DNA of 64,000 bases from Molossus alvarezi (Eukaryota > Chordata > Mammalia > Chiroptera > Molossidae), in NCBI GenBank assembly GCA_037176705.1, contig JBAWUJ010000105.1, forward strand, positions 62,001-126,000, read 5' to 3'. Shown piece by piece: positions 11,773-25,506 of the stretch. A model generated the notes under the pieces. The model was not told where the DNA came from. It saw only the letters and a list, made by a program, of their open reading frames with translations, and searched no databases. Each line of letters opens with the position of its first letter. The first letter of the stretch is position 1. A program made the translations under genes and the position numbers.

Positions 11773-13734
11773 TCTCATTCACAGAGATGTTCAATGTGAA
11801 AAACCCTTGGTATTGTCAGTGTCTTCCAATTCATGGATTTACTCCTTGCATGGAGACAACCAATGTTTCAACTACATCACTTTAGATGTGTTCAGTTTCA
11901 CTGCTTCAAGAATGCACATATGTGACACCAGTAGTTATCAATCTTTCCATTGATTCAGTCTTGGCCATACGCTGGTTCACTGTTCTGAGTAAGAATCATG
12001 TGAAACCAACTGCTACAGCAGAAACCAAACTTTTTCCAAGTATCGCCTTCAAAAATAGGCTTCAAGACGATCCAATCTTTGAAACCATGAACAACACAGA
12101 ACACAAAAAGGGATAACTTTTGATGCTACACATACGTGTGCTCTGACCTAGTTGTTCTTTCCATGATATGACTGGATCTCCCTATAAAACGAGGAGAATG
12201 TACGTTAAAGTGTTCATGTTCCTCAAGATCTGTGCATTCACTTAACCCAAATGGAAATATTCATTCATTCCAACAGTTGTTTGACTAGAACATGTTTGTT
12301 CACACCTTCCCTGCAAAGGTACTTAACTTCCCAGGGAAACACATGCCACTGAGTGAATGTGGCCCCTGGCTCTCACAGAGTTTTGCCCATAGTTCAGTAT
12401 ATCCAAGACTGCACCAGCAAGTCTTGAGTCTCTTTGTCTGGAACAAGGGAAAGAAACTTACACTGCGAAGTTTCAGTGTGATTCCACCTTTACAAATGGA
12501 CATTTCTTAAACACTTAACCAAAACAACATATGCTTTGAGGATCCTCACGCTCTAGGCTTCATGGAAGTGACTTTGGTGCCACTGAAGTGAAGAGTTCTA
12601 ACACAGTTCATTTGGAATAGGTTTGCTTTGTATACACTCTCCTACAATCAAACTAGAGTGAAAAGTATATCTAACGACCTATCAAGAGTCAGGTTGCCAC
12701 ATTTCCTTAAATCAATACTTTCCACAACTGTACTAAGAACACGTAATCTGAAAAACAGTACAACAGTGGTGGTTCCATTTCGTGTGAAGCGGGTATAGCC
12801 CTAGAATCTTTTTCTCAATATTTGGATATTATTTGAAGAAGGTTGTCTATTGGAAAACAGTTCTTTGAACAGGGAGCCACTGAACAGTCCATTGGACACT
12901 GCAACCGTACAAAGGTTTCCATTCTGCTCTTGAACTGAATGTTATTCTATTATTCTGCACAGAAAGAACACCAGTCATGAACACTTTTGACTATGCCTGT
13001 GTATGCCCATAGGTTCTTCGGGGAAATAATCTTGAAACAAGTGAATCCATGACCATTGTCCCAAGACTGACACTCCCTCTTTTAAATTGATCCCTTTTTT
13101 GTTCTAATGGCTGGAATAAGGGGATTGAGTACTTGTCAGTTATCAAGAAATAGGCTGAATTTGTCACAGGGAATTAGAAAGATAGGTTCGGGAGATTCCA
13201 GTCATGAACAAGGTACAATTCCAGCATTTCACAATGATGGAATGCGTTTACTTTGAATTCTCAGGAGAAAACAGGTATCTACTCCTTATGTTTTTTGAGG
13301 AAATCGGTACAAACAGTGAAATGTATGATGGTTCCTAGAATGACACTGATTCATTCGGTCACAACTTTAAAGAATGTGTGTAGAACTGAATAGGGTATAG
13401 ATTTCCATGACCTGAACATTGCCCTAACCAATGTGTTTGATTTCTGCAGCCCAGCCTTTGTTGGATATCAAGATGACTCATAGACACTTCCAGGCAAACA
13501 ACACGTATGCAGGGCTAAAAGGTAGTATGTGGAAAGGCTGCCTCATCAACTAGTACAGGTTGACTTTCCTGGTCACATAGGAAAGAAGGTAGACACCTGC
13601 ATTTACTTACATCACTGTTTGACACTCCAATGTAAAGTATGCCCTGCACACCGGGCATAGTTAGTGTGTAAGTAATTGAAATGGATACCCAGGTCCACTG
13701 CACAAGTGCATTTTCTCTAGAACACTCCTCTTGT
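11773..13734 (+). repeat. Satellite unit 7 (type C)
   Basis: Full-length copy with type C markers C at offset 903, G at 1233 (gtatGccc) and C at 1288 (cattgtCcc), shared with units 10 and 13. It lacks the offset-285 G of those units. Private changes: catacGtgtg region near 363, gggaaaCacatg near 567, ggaaAacag near 1084, gaaataAtc near 1257 and acaTcactg near 1832. Confidence 0.97.
12778..12794 (+). other. CENP-B box, unit 7
   Basis: Identical 17-mer. Confidence 0.9.
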
Positions 13735-15696
13735 TCTCATTCACAGAGATGTTCAATGTGAAAAACCCTTGGTATTGTCAGTGTCTTCCAATTCATGGAT
13801 TTACTCCTTGCATGGAGACAACCAATGTTTCAACTACATCACTTTAGATGTGTTCAGTTTCACTGCTTCAAGAATGCACATATGTGACACCAGTAGTTAT
13901 CAATCTTTCCATTGATTCAGTCTTGGCCATACGCTGGTTCACTGTTCTGAGTAAGTATCATGTGAAACCAACTGCTACAGCAGAAACCAAACTTTTTCCA
14001 AGTATCGCCTTCAAAAATAGGCTTCAAGACGATCCAATCTTTGAAACCATGAACAACACAGAACACAAAAAGGGATAACTTTTGATGCTACACATAAGTG
14101 TGCTCTGACCTAGTTGTTCTTTCCATGATATGACTGGATCTCCCTATAAAACGAGGAGAATGTACGTTAAAGTGTCCATGTTCCTCAAGATCTGTGCATT
14201 CACTTAACCCAAATGGAAATATTCATTCATTCCAACAGTTGTTTGACTAGAACATGTTTGTTCACACTTTCCCTGCAAAGGTACTTAACTTCCCAGGGAA
14301 AAACATGCCACTGAGTGATTTTGGCCCCTGGCTCTCACAGAGTTTTGCCCATAGTTCAGTGTATCCAAGACTGCACCAGCAAGTCTTGAGTCTCTTTGTC
14401 TGGAACAAGGGAAAGAAACTTACACTGCGAAGTTTCAGTGTGATTCCACCTTTACAAATGGACATTTCTTAAACACTTAACCAAAACAACATATGCTTTG
14501 AGGATCCTCACGCTCTAGGCTTCATGGAAGTGACTTTGGTGCCACTGAAGTGAAGAGTTCTAACACAGTTCATTTGGAATAGGTTTGCTTTGTATACACT
14601 CTCCTACAATCAAACTAGAGTGAAAAGTATATCTAAGGACCTATCAAGAGTCAGGTTGCCACATTACCTTAAATCAATACTTTCCACAACTGTACTAAGA
14701 ACACGTAATCTGAAAAACAGTACAACAGTCGTGGTTCCATTTCGTGTGAAGCGGGTATAGCCCTGGAATCTTTTTCTCAATATTTGGATATTATTTGAAG
14801 AAGGTTGTCTATTGGAACACAGTTCTTTGAACAGGGAGCCACTGAACAGTCCATTGGACACTGCAACCGTACAAAGGTTTCCATTCTGCTCTTGAACTGA
14901 ATGTTATTCTATTATTCTGCACAGAAAGAACACCAGTCATGAACACTTTTGACTATGCCTGTGTATTCCCATAGGTTCTTCGGGGAAATAGTCTTGAAAC
15001 AAGTGAATCCATGACCATTGTTCCAAGACTGACACTCCCTCTTTTAAATTGATCCCTTTTTTGTTCTAATGGCTGGAATAAGGGGATTGAGTACTTGTCA
15101 GTTATCAAGAAATAGGCTGAATTTGTCACAGGGAATTAGAAAGATAGGTTTTGGAGATTCCAGTCATGAACAAGGTACAATTCCAGCATTTCACAATGAT
15201 GGAATGCGTTTACTTTGAATTCTCAGGAGAAAACAGGTATCTACTCCTTATGTTTTTTGAGGAAATCGGTACAAACAGTGAAATGTATGATGGTTCCTAG
15301 AATGACACTGATTCATTCGGTCACAACTTTAAAGAATGTGTGTAGAACTGAATAGGGTATAGATTTCCATGACCTGAACATTGCCCTAACCAATGTGTTT
15401 GATTTCTGCAGCCCAGCCTTTGTTGGATATCAAGATGACTCATAGACACTTCCAGGCAAACAACACGTATGCAGGGCTAAAAGGTAGTATGTGGAAAGGC
15501 TGCCTCATCAACTAGTACAGGTTGACTTTCCTGGTCACATAGGAAAGAAGGTAGACACCTGCATTTACTTACAACACTGTTTGACACTCCAATGTAAAGT
15601 ATGCCCTGCACACCGGGCATAGTTAGTGTGTAAGTAATTGAAATGCATACCCAGGTCCACTGCACAAGTGCATTTTCTCTAGAACACTCCTCTTGT
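13735..15696 (+). repeat. Satellite unit 8 (type A, trimer copy 1)
   Basis: Full-length copy defining type A: T at offsets 585 and 587 (gtgaTtTtgg, seen at 14319 and 14321) and TT at 1417-1418 (15151-15152), which destroys a CpG. It differs from units 11 and 14 mainly by a private aagTatcatg near offset 223. Confidence 0.97.
14740..14756 (+). other. CENP-B box, unit 8
   Basis: Identical 17-mer; upstream flank has C at offset 996. Confidence 0.9.
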
Positions 15697-17658
15697 TCTC
15701 ATTCACAGAGATGTTCAATGTGAAAAACCCTTGGTATTGTCAGTGTCTTCCAATTCATGGATTTACTCCTTGCATGGAGACAACCAATGTTTCAACTGCA
15801 TCACTTTAGATGTGTTCAGTTTCACTGCTTCAAGAATGCACATATGTGACACCAGTAGTTATCAATCTTTCCATTGATTCAGTCTTGGCCATACGCTGGT
15901 TCACTGTTCTGAGTAAGAATCATGTGAAACCAACTGCTACAGCAGAAACCAAACTTTTTCCAAGTATCGCCTTCAAAAATAGGCTTCAAGACGATCCAAT
16001 CTTTGAAACCATGAACAACACAGAACACAAAAAGGGATAACTTTTGATGCTACACAAAAGTGTGCTCTGACCTAGTTGTTCTTTCCATGATATGACTGGA
16101 TCTCCCTATAAAACGAGGAGAATGTACGTTAATGTGTCCATGTTCCTCAAGATCTGTGCATTCACTTAACCCAAATGGAAATATTCATTCATTCCAACAG
16201 TTGTTTGACTAGAACATGTTTGTTCACACTTTCCCTGCAAAGGTACTTAACTTCCCAGGGAAAAACATGCCACTGAGTGAATGTGGCCCCTGGCTCTCAC
16301 AGAGTTTTGCCCATAGTTCAGTATATCCAAGACTGCACCAGCAAGTCTTGAGTCTCTTTGTCTGGAACAAGGGAAAGAAACTTACACTGCGAAGTTTCAG
16401 TGTGATTCCACCTTTACAAATGGACATTTCTTAAACACTTAACCAAAACAACATATGCTTTGAGGATCCTCACGCTCTAGGCTTCATGGAAGTGACTTTG
16501 GTGCCACTGAAGTGAAGAGATCTAACACAGTTCATTTGGAATAGGTTTCCTTTGTATACACTCTCCTACAATCAAACTAGAGTGAAAAGTATATCTAAGG
16601 ACCTATCAAGAGTCAGGTTGCCACATTACCTTAAATCAATACTTTCCACAACTGTACTAAGAACACGTAATCTGAAAAACAGTACAACAGTGGTGGTTCC
16701 ATTTCGTGTGAAGCGGGTATAGCCCTAGAATCTTTTTCTCAATATTTGGATATTATTTGAAGAAGGTTGTCTATTGGAACACAGTTCTTTGAACAGGGAG
16801 CCACTGAACAGTCCATTGGACACTGCAACCGTACAAAGGTTTCCATTCTACTCTTGAACTGAATGTTATTCTATTATTCTGCACAGAAAGAACACCAGTC
16901 ATGAACACTTTTGACTATGCCTGTGTATTCCCATAGGTTCTTCGGGGAAATAGTCTTGAAACAAGTGAATCCATGACCATTGTTCCAAGACTGACACTCC
17001 CTCTTTTAAATTGATCCCTTTTTTGTTCTAATGGCTGGAATAAGGGGATTGAGTACTTGTCAGTTATCAAGAAATAGGCTGAATTTGTCACAGGGAATTA
17101 GAAAGATAGGTTCGGGAGATTCCAGTCATGAACAAGGTACAATTCCAGCATTTCACAATGATGGAATGCGTTTACTTTGAATTCTCAGGAGAAAACAGGT
17201 ATCTACTCCTTATGTTTTTTGAGGAAATCGGTACAAACAGTGAAATGTATGATGGTTCCTAGAATGACACTGATTCATTCGGTCACAACTTTAAAGAATG
17301 TGTGTAGAACTGAATAGGGTATAGATTTCCATGACCTGAACATTGCCCTAACCAATGTGTTTGATTTCTGCAGCCCAGCCTTTGTTGGATATCAAGATGA
17401 CTCATAGACACTTCCAGGCAAACAACACGTATACAGGGCTAAAAGGTAGTATGTGGAAAGGCTGCCTCATCAACTAGTACAGGTTGACTTTCCTGGTCAC
17501 ATAGGAAAGAAGGTAGACACCTGCATTTACTTACAACACTGTTTGACACTCCAATGTAAAGTATGCCCTGCACACCGGGCATAGTTAGTGTGTAAGTAAT
17601 TGAAATGGATACCCAGGTCCACTGCACAAGTGCATTTTCTCTAGAACACTCCTCTTGT
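15697..17658 (+). repeat. Satellite unit 9 (type B left, unit 6-like right)
   Basis: Full-length mosaic. Left part has type B markers G at offset 102 (15798), A at 361 (16057), A at 824 (16520) and A at 932. From offset 996 onward it instead carries the bases of unit 6 (A at 1154, A at 1737). Private ttaaTgtgtcc near offset 436. Confidence 0.97.
16702..16718 (+). other. CENP-B box, unit 9
   Basis: Identical 17-mer, lying just right of the haplotype switch of this mosaic unit. Confidence 0.9.
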
Positions 17659-19620
17659 TCTCATTCACAGAGATGTTCAATGTGAAAAACCCTTGGTATT
17701 GTCAGTGTCTTCCAATTCATGGATTTACTCCTTGCATGGAGACAACCAATGTTTCAACTACATCACTTTAGATGTGTTCAGTTTCACTGCTTCAAGAATG
17801 CACATATGTGACACCAGTAGTTATCAATCTTTCCATTGATTCAGTCTTGGCCATACGCTGGTTCACTGTTCTGAGTAAGAATCATGTGAAACCAACTGCT
17901 ACAGCAGAAACCAAACTTTTTCCAAGTATCGCCTTCAAAAATGGGCTTCAAGACGATCCAATCTTTGAAACCATGAACAACACAGAACACAAAAAGGGAT
18001 AACTTTTGATGCTACACATAAGTGTGCTCTGACCTAGTTGTTCTTTCCATGATATGACTGGATCTCCCTATAAAACGAGGAGAATGTACGTTAAAGTGTT
18101 CATGTTCCTCAAGATCTGTGCATTCACTTAACCCAAATGGAAATATTCATTCATTCCAACAGTTGTTTGACTAGAACATGTTTGTTCACACCTTCCCTGC
18201 AAAGGTACTTAACTTCCCAGGGAAAAACATGCCACTGAGTGAATGTGGCCCCTGGCTCTCACAGAGTTTTGCCCATAGTTCAGTATATCCAAGACTGCAC
18301 CAGCAAGTCTTGAGTCTCTTTGTCTGGAACAAGGGAAAGAAACTTACACTGCGAAGTTTCAGTGTGATTCCACCTTTACAAATGGACATTTCTTAAACAC
18401 TTAACCAAAACAACATATGCTTTGAGGATCCTCACGCTCTAGGCTTCATGGAAGTGACTTTGGTGCCACTGAAGTGAAGAGTTCTAACACAGTTCATTTG
18501 GAATAGGTTTGCTTTGTATACACTCTCCTACAATCAAACTAGAGTGAAAAGTATATCTAACGACCTATCAAGAGTCAGGTTGCCACATTTCCTTAAATCA
18601 ATACTTTCCACAACTGTACTAAGAACACGTAATCTGAAAAACAGTACAACAGTGGTGGTTCCATTTCGTGTGAAGCGGGTATAGCCCTAGAATCTTTTTC
18701 TCAATATTTGGATATTATTTGAAGAAGGTTGTCTATTGGAACACAGTTCTTTGAACAGGGAGCCACTGAACAGTCCATTGGACACTGCAACCGTACAAAG
18801 GTTTCCATTCTGCTCTTGAACTGAATGTTATTCTATTATTCTGCACAGAAAGAACACCAGTCATGAACACTTTTGACTATGCCTGTGTATGCCCATAGGT
18901 TCTTCGGGGAAATAGTCTTGAAACAAGTGAATCCATGACCATTGTCCCAAGACTGACACTCCCTCTTTTAAATTGATCCCTTTTTTGTTCTAATGGCTGG
19001 AATAAGGGGATTGAGTACTTGTCAGTTATCAAGAAATAGGCTGAATTTGTCACAGGGAATTAGAAAGATAGGTTCGGGAGATTCCAGTCATGAACAAGGT
19101 ACAATTCCAGCATTTCACAATGATGGAATGCGTTTACTTTGAATTCTCAGGAGAAAACAGGTATCTACTCCTTATGTTTTTTGAGGAAATCGGTACAAAC
19201 AGTGAAATGTATGATGGTTCCTAGAATGACACTGATTCATTCGGTCACAACTTTAAAGAATGTGTGTAGAACTGAATAGGGTATAGATTTCCATGACCTG
19301 AACATTGCCCTAACCAATGTGTTTGATTTCTGCAGCCCAGCCTTTGTTGGATATCAAGATGACTCATAGACACTTCCAGGCAAACAACACGTATGCAGGG
19401 CTAAAAGGTAGTATGTGGAAAGGCTGCCTCATCAACTAGTACAGGTTGACTTTCCTGGTCACATAGGAAAGAAGGTAGACACCTGCATTTACTTACAACA
19501 CTGTTTGACACTCCAATGTAAAGTATGCCCTGCACACCGGGCATAGTTAGTGTGTAAGTAATTGAAATGGATACCCAGGTCCACTGCACAAGTGCATTTT
19601 CTCTAGAACACTCCTCTTGT
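17659..19620 (+). repeat. Satellite unit 10 (type C, trimer copy 1)
   Basis: Full-length copy with all type C markers: G at offset 285 (17943), C at 903, G at 1233 and C at 1288. By eye it differs from unit 13 only at offset 418. Confidence 0.97.
18664..18680 (+). other. CENP-B box, unit 10
   Basis: Identical 17-mer. Confidence 0.9.
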
Positions 19621-21582
19621 TCTCATTCACAGAGATGTTCAATGTGAAAAACCCTTGGTATTGTCAGTGTCTTCCAATTCATGGATTTACTCCTTGCATG
19701 GAGACAACCAATGTTTCAACTACATCACTTTAGATGTGTTCAGTTTCACTGCTTCAAGAATGCACATATGTGACACGAGTAGTTATCAATCTTTCCATTG
19801 ATTCAGTCTTGGCCATACGCTGGTTCACTGTTCTGAGTAAGAATCATGTGAAACCAACTGCTACAGCAGAAACCAAACTTTTTCCAAGTATCGCCTTCAA
19901 AAATAGGCTTCAAGACGATCCAATCTTTGAAACCATGAACAACACAGAACACAAAAAGGGATAACTTTTGATGCTACACATAAGTGTGCTCTGACCTAGT
20001 TGTTCTTTCCATGATATGACTGGATCTCCCTATAAAACGAGGAGAATGTACGTTAAAGTGTCCATGTTCCTCAAGATCTGTGCATTCACTTAACCCAAAT
20101 GGAAATATTCATTCATTCCAACAGTTGTTTGACTAGAACATGTTTGTTCACACTTTCCCTGCAAAGGTACTTAACTTCCCAGGGAAAAACATGCCACTGA
20201 GTGATTTTGGCCCCTGGCTCTCACAGAGTTTTGCCCATAGTTCAGTGTATCCAAGACTGCACCAGCAAGTCTTGAGTCTCTTTGTCTGGAACAAGGGAAA
20301 GAAACTTACACTGCGAAGTTTCAGTGTGATTCCACCTTTACAAATGGACATTTCTTAAACACTTAACCAAAACAACATATGCTTTGAGGATCCTCACGCT
20401 CTAGGCTTCATGGAAGTGACTTTGGTGCCACTGAAGTGAAGAGTTCTAACACAGTTCATTTGGAATAGGTTTGCTTTGTATACACTCTCCTACAATCAAA
20501 CTAGAGTGAAAAGTATATCTAAGGACCTATCAAGAGTCAGGTTGCCACATTACCTTAAATCAATACTTTCCACAACTGTACTAAGAACACGTAATCTGAA
20601 AAACAGTACAACAGTCGTGGTTCCATTTCGTGTGAAGCGGGTATAGCCCTGGAATCTTTTTCTCAATATTTGGATATTATTTGAAGAAGGTTGTCTATTG
20701 GAACACAGTTCTTTGAACAGGGAGCCACTGAACAGTCCATTGGACACTGCAACCGTACAAAGGTTTCCATTCTGCTCTTGAACTGAATGTTATTCTATTA
20801 TTCTGCACAGAAAGAACACCAGTCATGAACACTTTTGACTATGCCTGTGTATTCCCATAGGTTCTTCGGGGAAATAGTCTTGAAACAAGTGAATCCATGA
20901 CCATTGTTCCAAGACTGACACTCCCTCTTTTAAATTGATCCCTTTTTTGTTCTAATGGCTGGAATAAGGGGATTGAGTACTTGTCAGTTATCAAGAAATA
21001 GGCTGAATTTGTCACAGGGAATTAGAAAGATAGGTTTTGGAGATTCCAGTCATGAACAAGGTACAATTCCAGCATTTCACAATGATGGAATGCGTTTACT
21101 TTGAATTCTCAGGAGAAAACAGGTATCTACTCCTTATGTTTTTTGAGGAAATCGGTACAAACAGTGAAATGTATGATGGTTCCTAGAATGACACTGATTC
21201 ATTCGGTCACAACTTTAAAGAATGTGTGTAGAACTGAATAGGGTATAGATTTCCATGACCTGAACATTGCCCTAACCAATGTGTTTGATTTCTGCAGCCC
21301 AGCCTTTGTTGGATATCAAGATGACTCATAGACACTTCCAGGCAAACAACACGTATGCAGGGCTAAAAGGTAGTATGTGGAAAGGCTGCCTCATCAACTA
21401 GTACAGGTTGACTTTCCTGGTCACATAGGAAAGAAGGTAGACACCTGCATTTACTTACAACACTGTTTGACACTCCAATGTAAAGTATGCCCTGCACACC
21501 GGGCATAGTTAGTGTGTAAGTAATTGAAATGCATACCCAGGTCCACTGCACAAGTGCATTTTCTCTAGAACACTCCTCTTGT
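19621..21582 (+). repeat. Satellite unit 11 (type A, trimer copy 2)
   Basis: Full-length type A copy (T at 585 and 587, TT at 1417-1418). The only difference from unit 14 that I can find is G at offset 157 (gacacGagt). Confidence 0.97.
20626..20642 (+). other. CENP-B box, unit 11
   Basis: Identical 17-mer. Confidence 0.9.
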
Positions 21583-23544
21583 TCTCATTCACAGAGATGT
21601 TCAATGTGAAAAACCCTTGGTATTGTCAGTGTCTTCCAATTCATGGATTTACTCCTTGCATGGAGACAACCAATGTTTCAACTGCATCACTTTAGATGTG
21701 TTCAGTTTCACTGCTTCAAGAATGCACATATGTGACACCAGTAGTTATCAATCTTTCCATTGATTCAGTCTTGGCCATACGCTGGTTCACTGTTCTGAGT
21801 AAGAATCATGTGAAACCAACTGCTACAGCAGAAACCAAACTTTTTCCAAGTATCGCCTTCAAAAATAGGCTTCAAGACGATCCAATCTTTGAAACCATGA
21901 ACAACACAGAACACAAAAAGGGATAACTTTTGATGCTACACAAAAGTGTGCTCTGACCTAGTTGTTCTTTCCATGATATGACTGGATCTCCCTATAAAAC
22001 GAGGAGAATGTACGTTAAAGTGTCCATGTTCCTCAAGATCTGTGCATTCACTTAACCCAAATGGAAATATTCATTCATTCCAACAGTTGTTTGACTAGAA
22101 CATGTTTGTTCACACTTTCCCTGCAAAGGTACTTAACTTCCCAGGGAAAAACATGCCACTGAGTGAATGTGGCCCCTGGCTCTCACAGAGTTTTGCCCAT
22201 AGTTCAGTATATCCAAGACTGCACCAGCAAGTCTTGAGTCTCTTTGTCTGGAACAAGGGAAAGAAACTTACACTGCGAAGTTTCAGTGTGATTCCACCTT
22301 TACAAATGGACATTTCTTAAACACTTAACCAAAACAACATATGCTTTGAGGATCCTCACGCTCTAGGCTTCATGGAAGTGACTTTGGTGCCACTGAAGTG
22401 AAGAGATCTAACACAGTTCATTTGGAATAGGTTTCCTTTGTATACACTCTCCTACAATCAAACTAGAGTGAAAAGTATATCTAAGGACCTATCAAGAGTC
22501 AGGTTGCCACATTACCTTAAATCAATACTTTCCACAACTGTACTAAGAACACGTAATCTGAAAAACAGTACAACAGTCGTGGTTCCATTTCGTGTGAAGC
22601 GGGTATAGCCCTGGAATCTTTTTCTCAATATTTGGATATTATTTGAAGAAGGTTGTCTATTGGAACACAGTTCTTTGAACAGGGAGCCACTGAACAGTCC
22701 ATTGGACACTGCAACCGTACAAAGGTTTCCATTCTGCTCTTGAACTGAATGTTATTCTATTATTCTGCACAGAAAGAACACCAGTCATGAACACTTTTGA
22801 CTATGCCTGTGTATTCCCATAGGTTCTTCGGGGAAATAGTCTTGAAACAAGTGAATCCATGACCATTGTTCCAAGACTGACACTCCCTCTTTTAAATTGA
22901 TCCCTTTTTTGTTCTAATGGCTGGAATAAGGGGATTGAGTACTTGTCAGTTATCAAGAAATAGGCTGAATTTGTCACAGGGAATTAGAAAGATAGGTTCG
23001 GGAGATTCTAGTCATGAACAAGGTACAATTCCAGCATTTCACAATGATGGAATGCGTTTACTTTGAATTCTCAGGAGAAAACAGGTATCTACTCCTTATG
23101 TTTTTTGAGGAAATCGGTACAAACAGTGAAATGTATGATGGTTCCTAGAATGACACTGATTCATTCGGTCACAACTTTAAAGAATGTGTGTAGAACTGAA
23201 TAGGGTATAGATTTCCATGACCTGAACATTGCCCTAACCAATGTGTTTGATTTCTGCAGCCCAGCCTTTGTTGGATATCAAGATGACTCATAGACACTTC
23301 CAGGCAAACAACACGTATGCAGGGCTAAAAGGTAGTATGTGGAAAGGCTGCCTCATCAACTAGTACAGGTTGACTTTCCTGGTCACATAGGAAAGAAGGT
23401 AGACACCTGCATTTACTTACAACACTGTTTGACACTCCAATGTAAAGTATGCCCTGCACACCGGGCATAGTTAGTGTGTAAGTAATTGAAATGCATACCC
23501 AGGTCCACTGCACAAGTGCATTTTCTCTAGAACACTCCTCTTGT
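21583..23544 (+). repeat. Satellite unit 12 (type B, trimer copy 2)
   Basis: Full-length type B copy with G at 102, A at 361, A at 824 and A at 932. Unlike unit 9 it stays in a different haplotype on the right: C at 996, G at 1031, gattcTagtc near 1427 and C at 1912, all shared with unit 15. Confidence 0.97.
22588..22604 (+). other. CENP-B box, unit 12
   Basis: Identical 17-mer. Confidence 0.9.
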
Positions 23545-25506
23545 TCTCATTCACAGAGATGTTCAATGTGAAAAACCCTTGGTATTGTCAGTGTCTTCCA
23601 ATTCATGGATTTACTCCTTGCATGGAGACAACCAATGTTTCAACTACATCACTTTAGATGTGTTCAGTTTCACTGCTTCAAGAATGCACATATGTGACAC
23701 CAGTAGTTATCAATCTTTCCATTGATTCAGTCTTGGCCATACGCTGGTTCACTGTTCTGAGTAAGAATCATGTGAAACCAACTGCTACAGCAGAAACCAA
23801 ACTTTTTCCAAGTATCGCCTTCAAAAATGGGCTTCAAGACGATCCAATCTTTGAAACCATGAACAACACAGAACACAAAAAGGGATAACTTTTGATGCTA
23901 CACATAAGTGTGCTCTGACCTAGTTGTTCTTTCCATGATATGACTGGATCTCCCTATAAAAGGAGGAGAATGTACGTTAAAGTGTTCATGTTCCTCAAGA
24001 TCTGTGCATTCACTTAACCCAAATGGAAATATTCATTCATTCCAACAGTTGTTTGACTAGAACATGTTTGTTCACACCTTCCCTGCAAAGGTACTTAACT
24101 TCCCAGGGAAAAACATGCCACTGAGTGAATGTGGCCCCTGGCTCTCACAGAGTTTTGCCCATAGTTCAGTATATCCAAGACTGCACCAGCAAGTCTTGAG
24201 TCTCTTTGTCTGGAACAAGGGAAAGAAACTTACACTGCGAAGTTTCAGTGTGATTCCACCTTTACAAATGGACATTTCTTAAACACTTAACCAAAACAAC
24301 ATATGCTTTGAGGATCCTCACGCTCTAGGCTTCATGGAAGTGACTTTGGTGCCACTGAAGTGAAGAGTTCTAACACAGTTCATTTGGAATAGGTTTGCTT
24401 TGTATACACTCTCCTACAATCAAACTAGAGTGAAAAGTATATCTAACGACCTATCAAGAGTCAGGTTGCCACATTTCCTTAAATCAATACTTTCCACAAC
24501 TGTACTAAGAACACGTAATCTGAAAAACAGTACAACAGTGGTGGTTCCATTTCGTGTGAAGCGGGTATAGCCCTAGAATCTTTTTCTCAATATTTGGATA
24601 TTATTTGAAGAAGGTTGTCTATTGGAACACAGTTCTTTGAACAGGGAGCCACTGAACAGTCCATTGGACACTGCAACCGTACAAAGGTTTCCATTCTGCT
24701 CTTGAACTGAATGTTATTCTATTATTCTGCACAGAAAGAACACCAGTCATGAACACTTTTGACTATGCCTGTGTATGCCCATAGGTTCTTCGGGGAAATA
24801 GTCTTGAAACAAGTGAATCCATGACCATTGTCCCAAGACTGACACTCCCTCTTTTAAATTGATCCCTTTTTTGTTCTAATGGCTGGAATAAGGGGATTGA
24901 GTACTTGTCAGTTATCAAGAAATAGGCTGAATTTGTCACAGGGAATTAGAAAGATAGGTTCGGGAGATTCCAGTCATGAACAAGGTACAATTCCAGCATT
25001 TCACAATGATGGAATGCGTTTACTTTGAATTCTCAGGAGAAAACAGGTATCTACTCCTTATGTTTTTTGAGGAAATCGGTACAAACAGTGAAATGTATGA
25101 TGGTTCCTAGAATGACACTGATTCATTCGGTCACAACTTTAAAGAATGTGTGTAGAACTGAATAGGGTATAGATTTCCATGACCTGAACATTGCCCTAAC
25201 CAATGTGTTTGATTTCTGCAGCCCAGCCTTTGTTGGATATCAAGATGACTCATAGACACTTCCAGGCAAACAACACGTATGCAGGGCTAAAAGGTAGTAT
25301 GTGGAAAGGCTGCCTCATCAACTAGTACAGGTTGACTTTCCTGGTCACATAGGAAAGAAGGTAGACACCTGCATTTACTTACAACACTGTTTGACACTCC
25401 AATGTAAAGTATGCCCTGCACACCGGGCATAGTTAGTGTGTAAGTAATTGAAATGGATACCCAGGTCCACTGCACAAGTGCATTTTCTCTAGAACACTCC
25501 TCTTGT
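23545..25506 (+). repeat. Satellite unit 13 (type C, trimer copy 2)
   Basis: Full-length type C copy. It has aaaaGgagg at offset 418, which removes a CpG next to the TATAAAA motif; unit 17, four units on, has the same change. Confidence 0.97.
24550..24566 (+). other. CENP-B box, unit 13
   Basis: Identical 17-mer. Confidence 0.9.
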
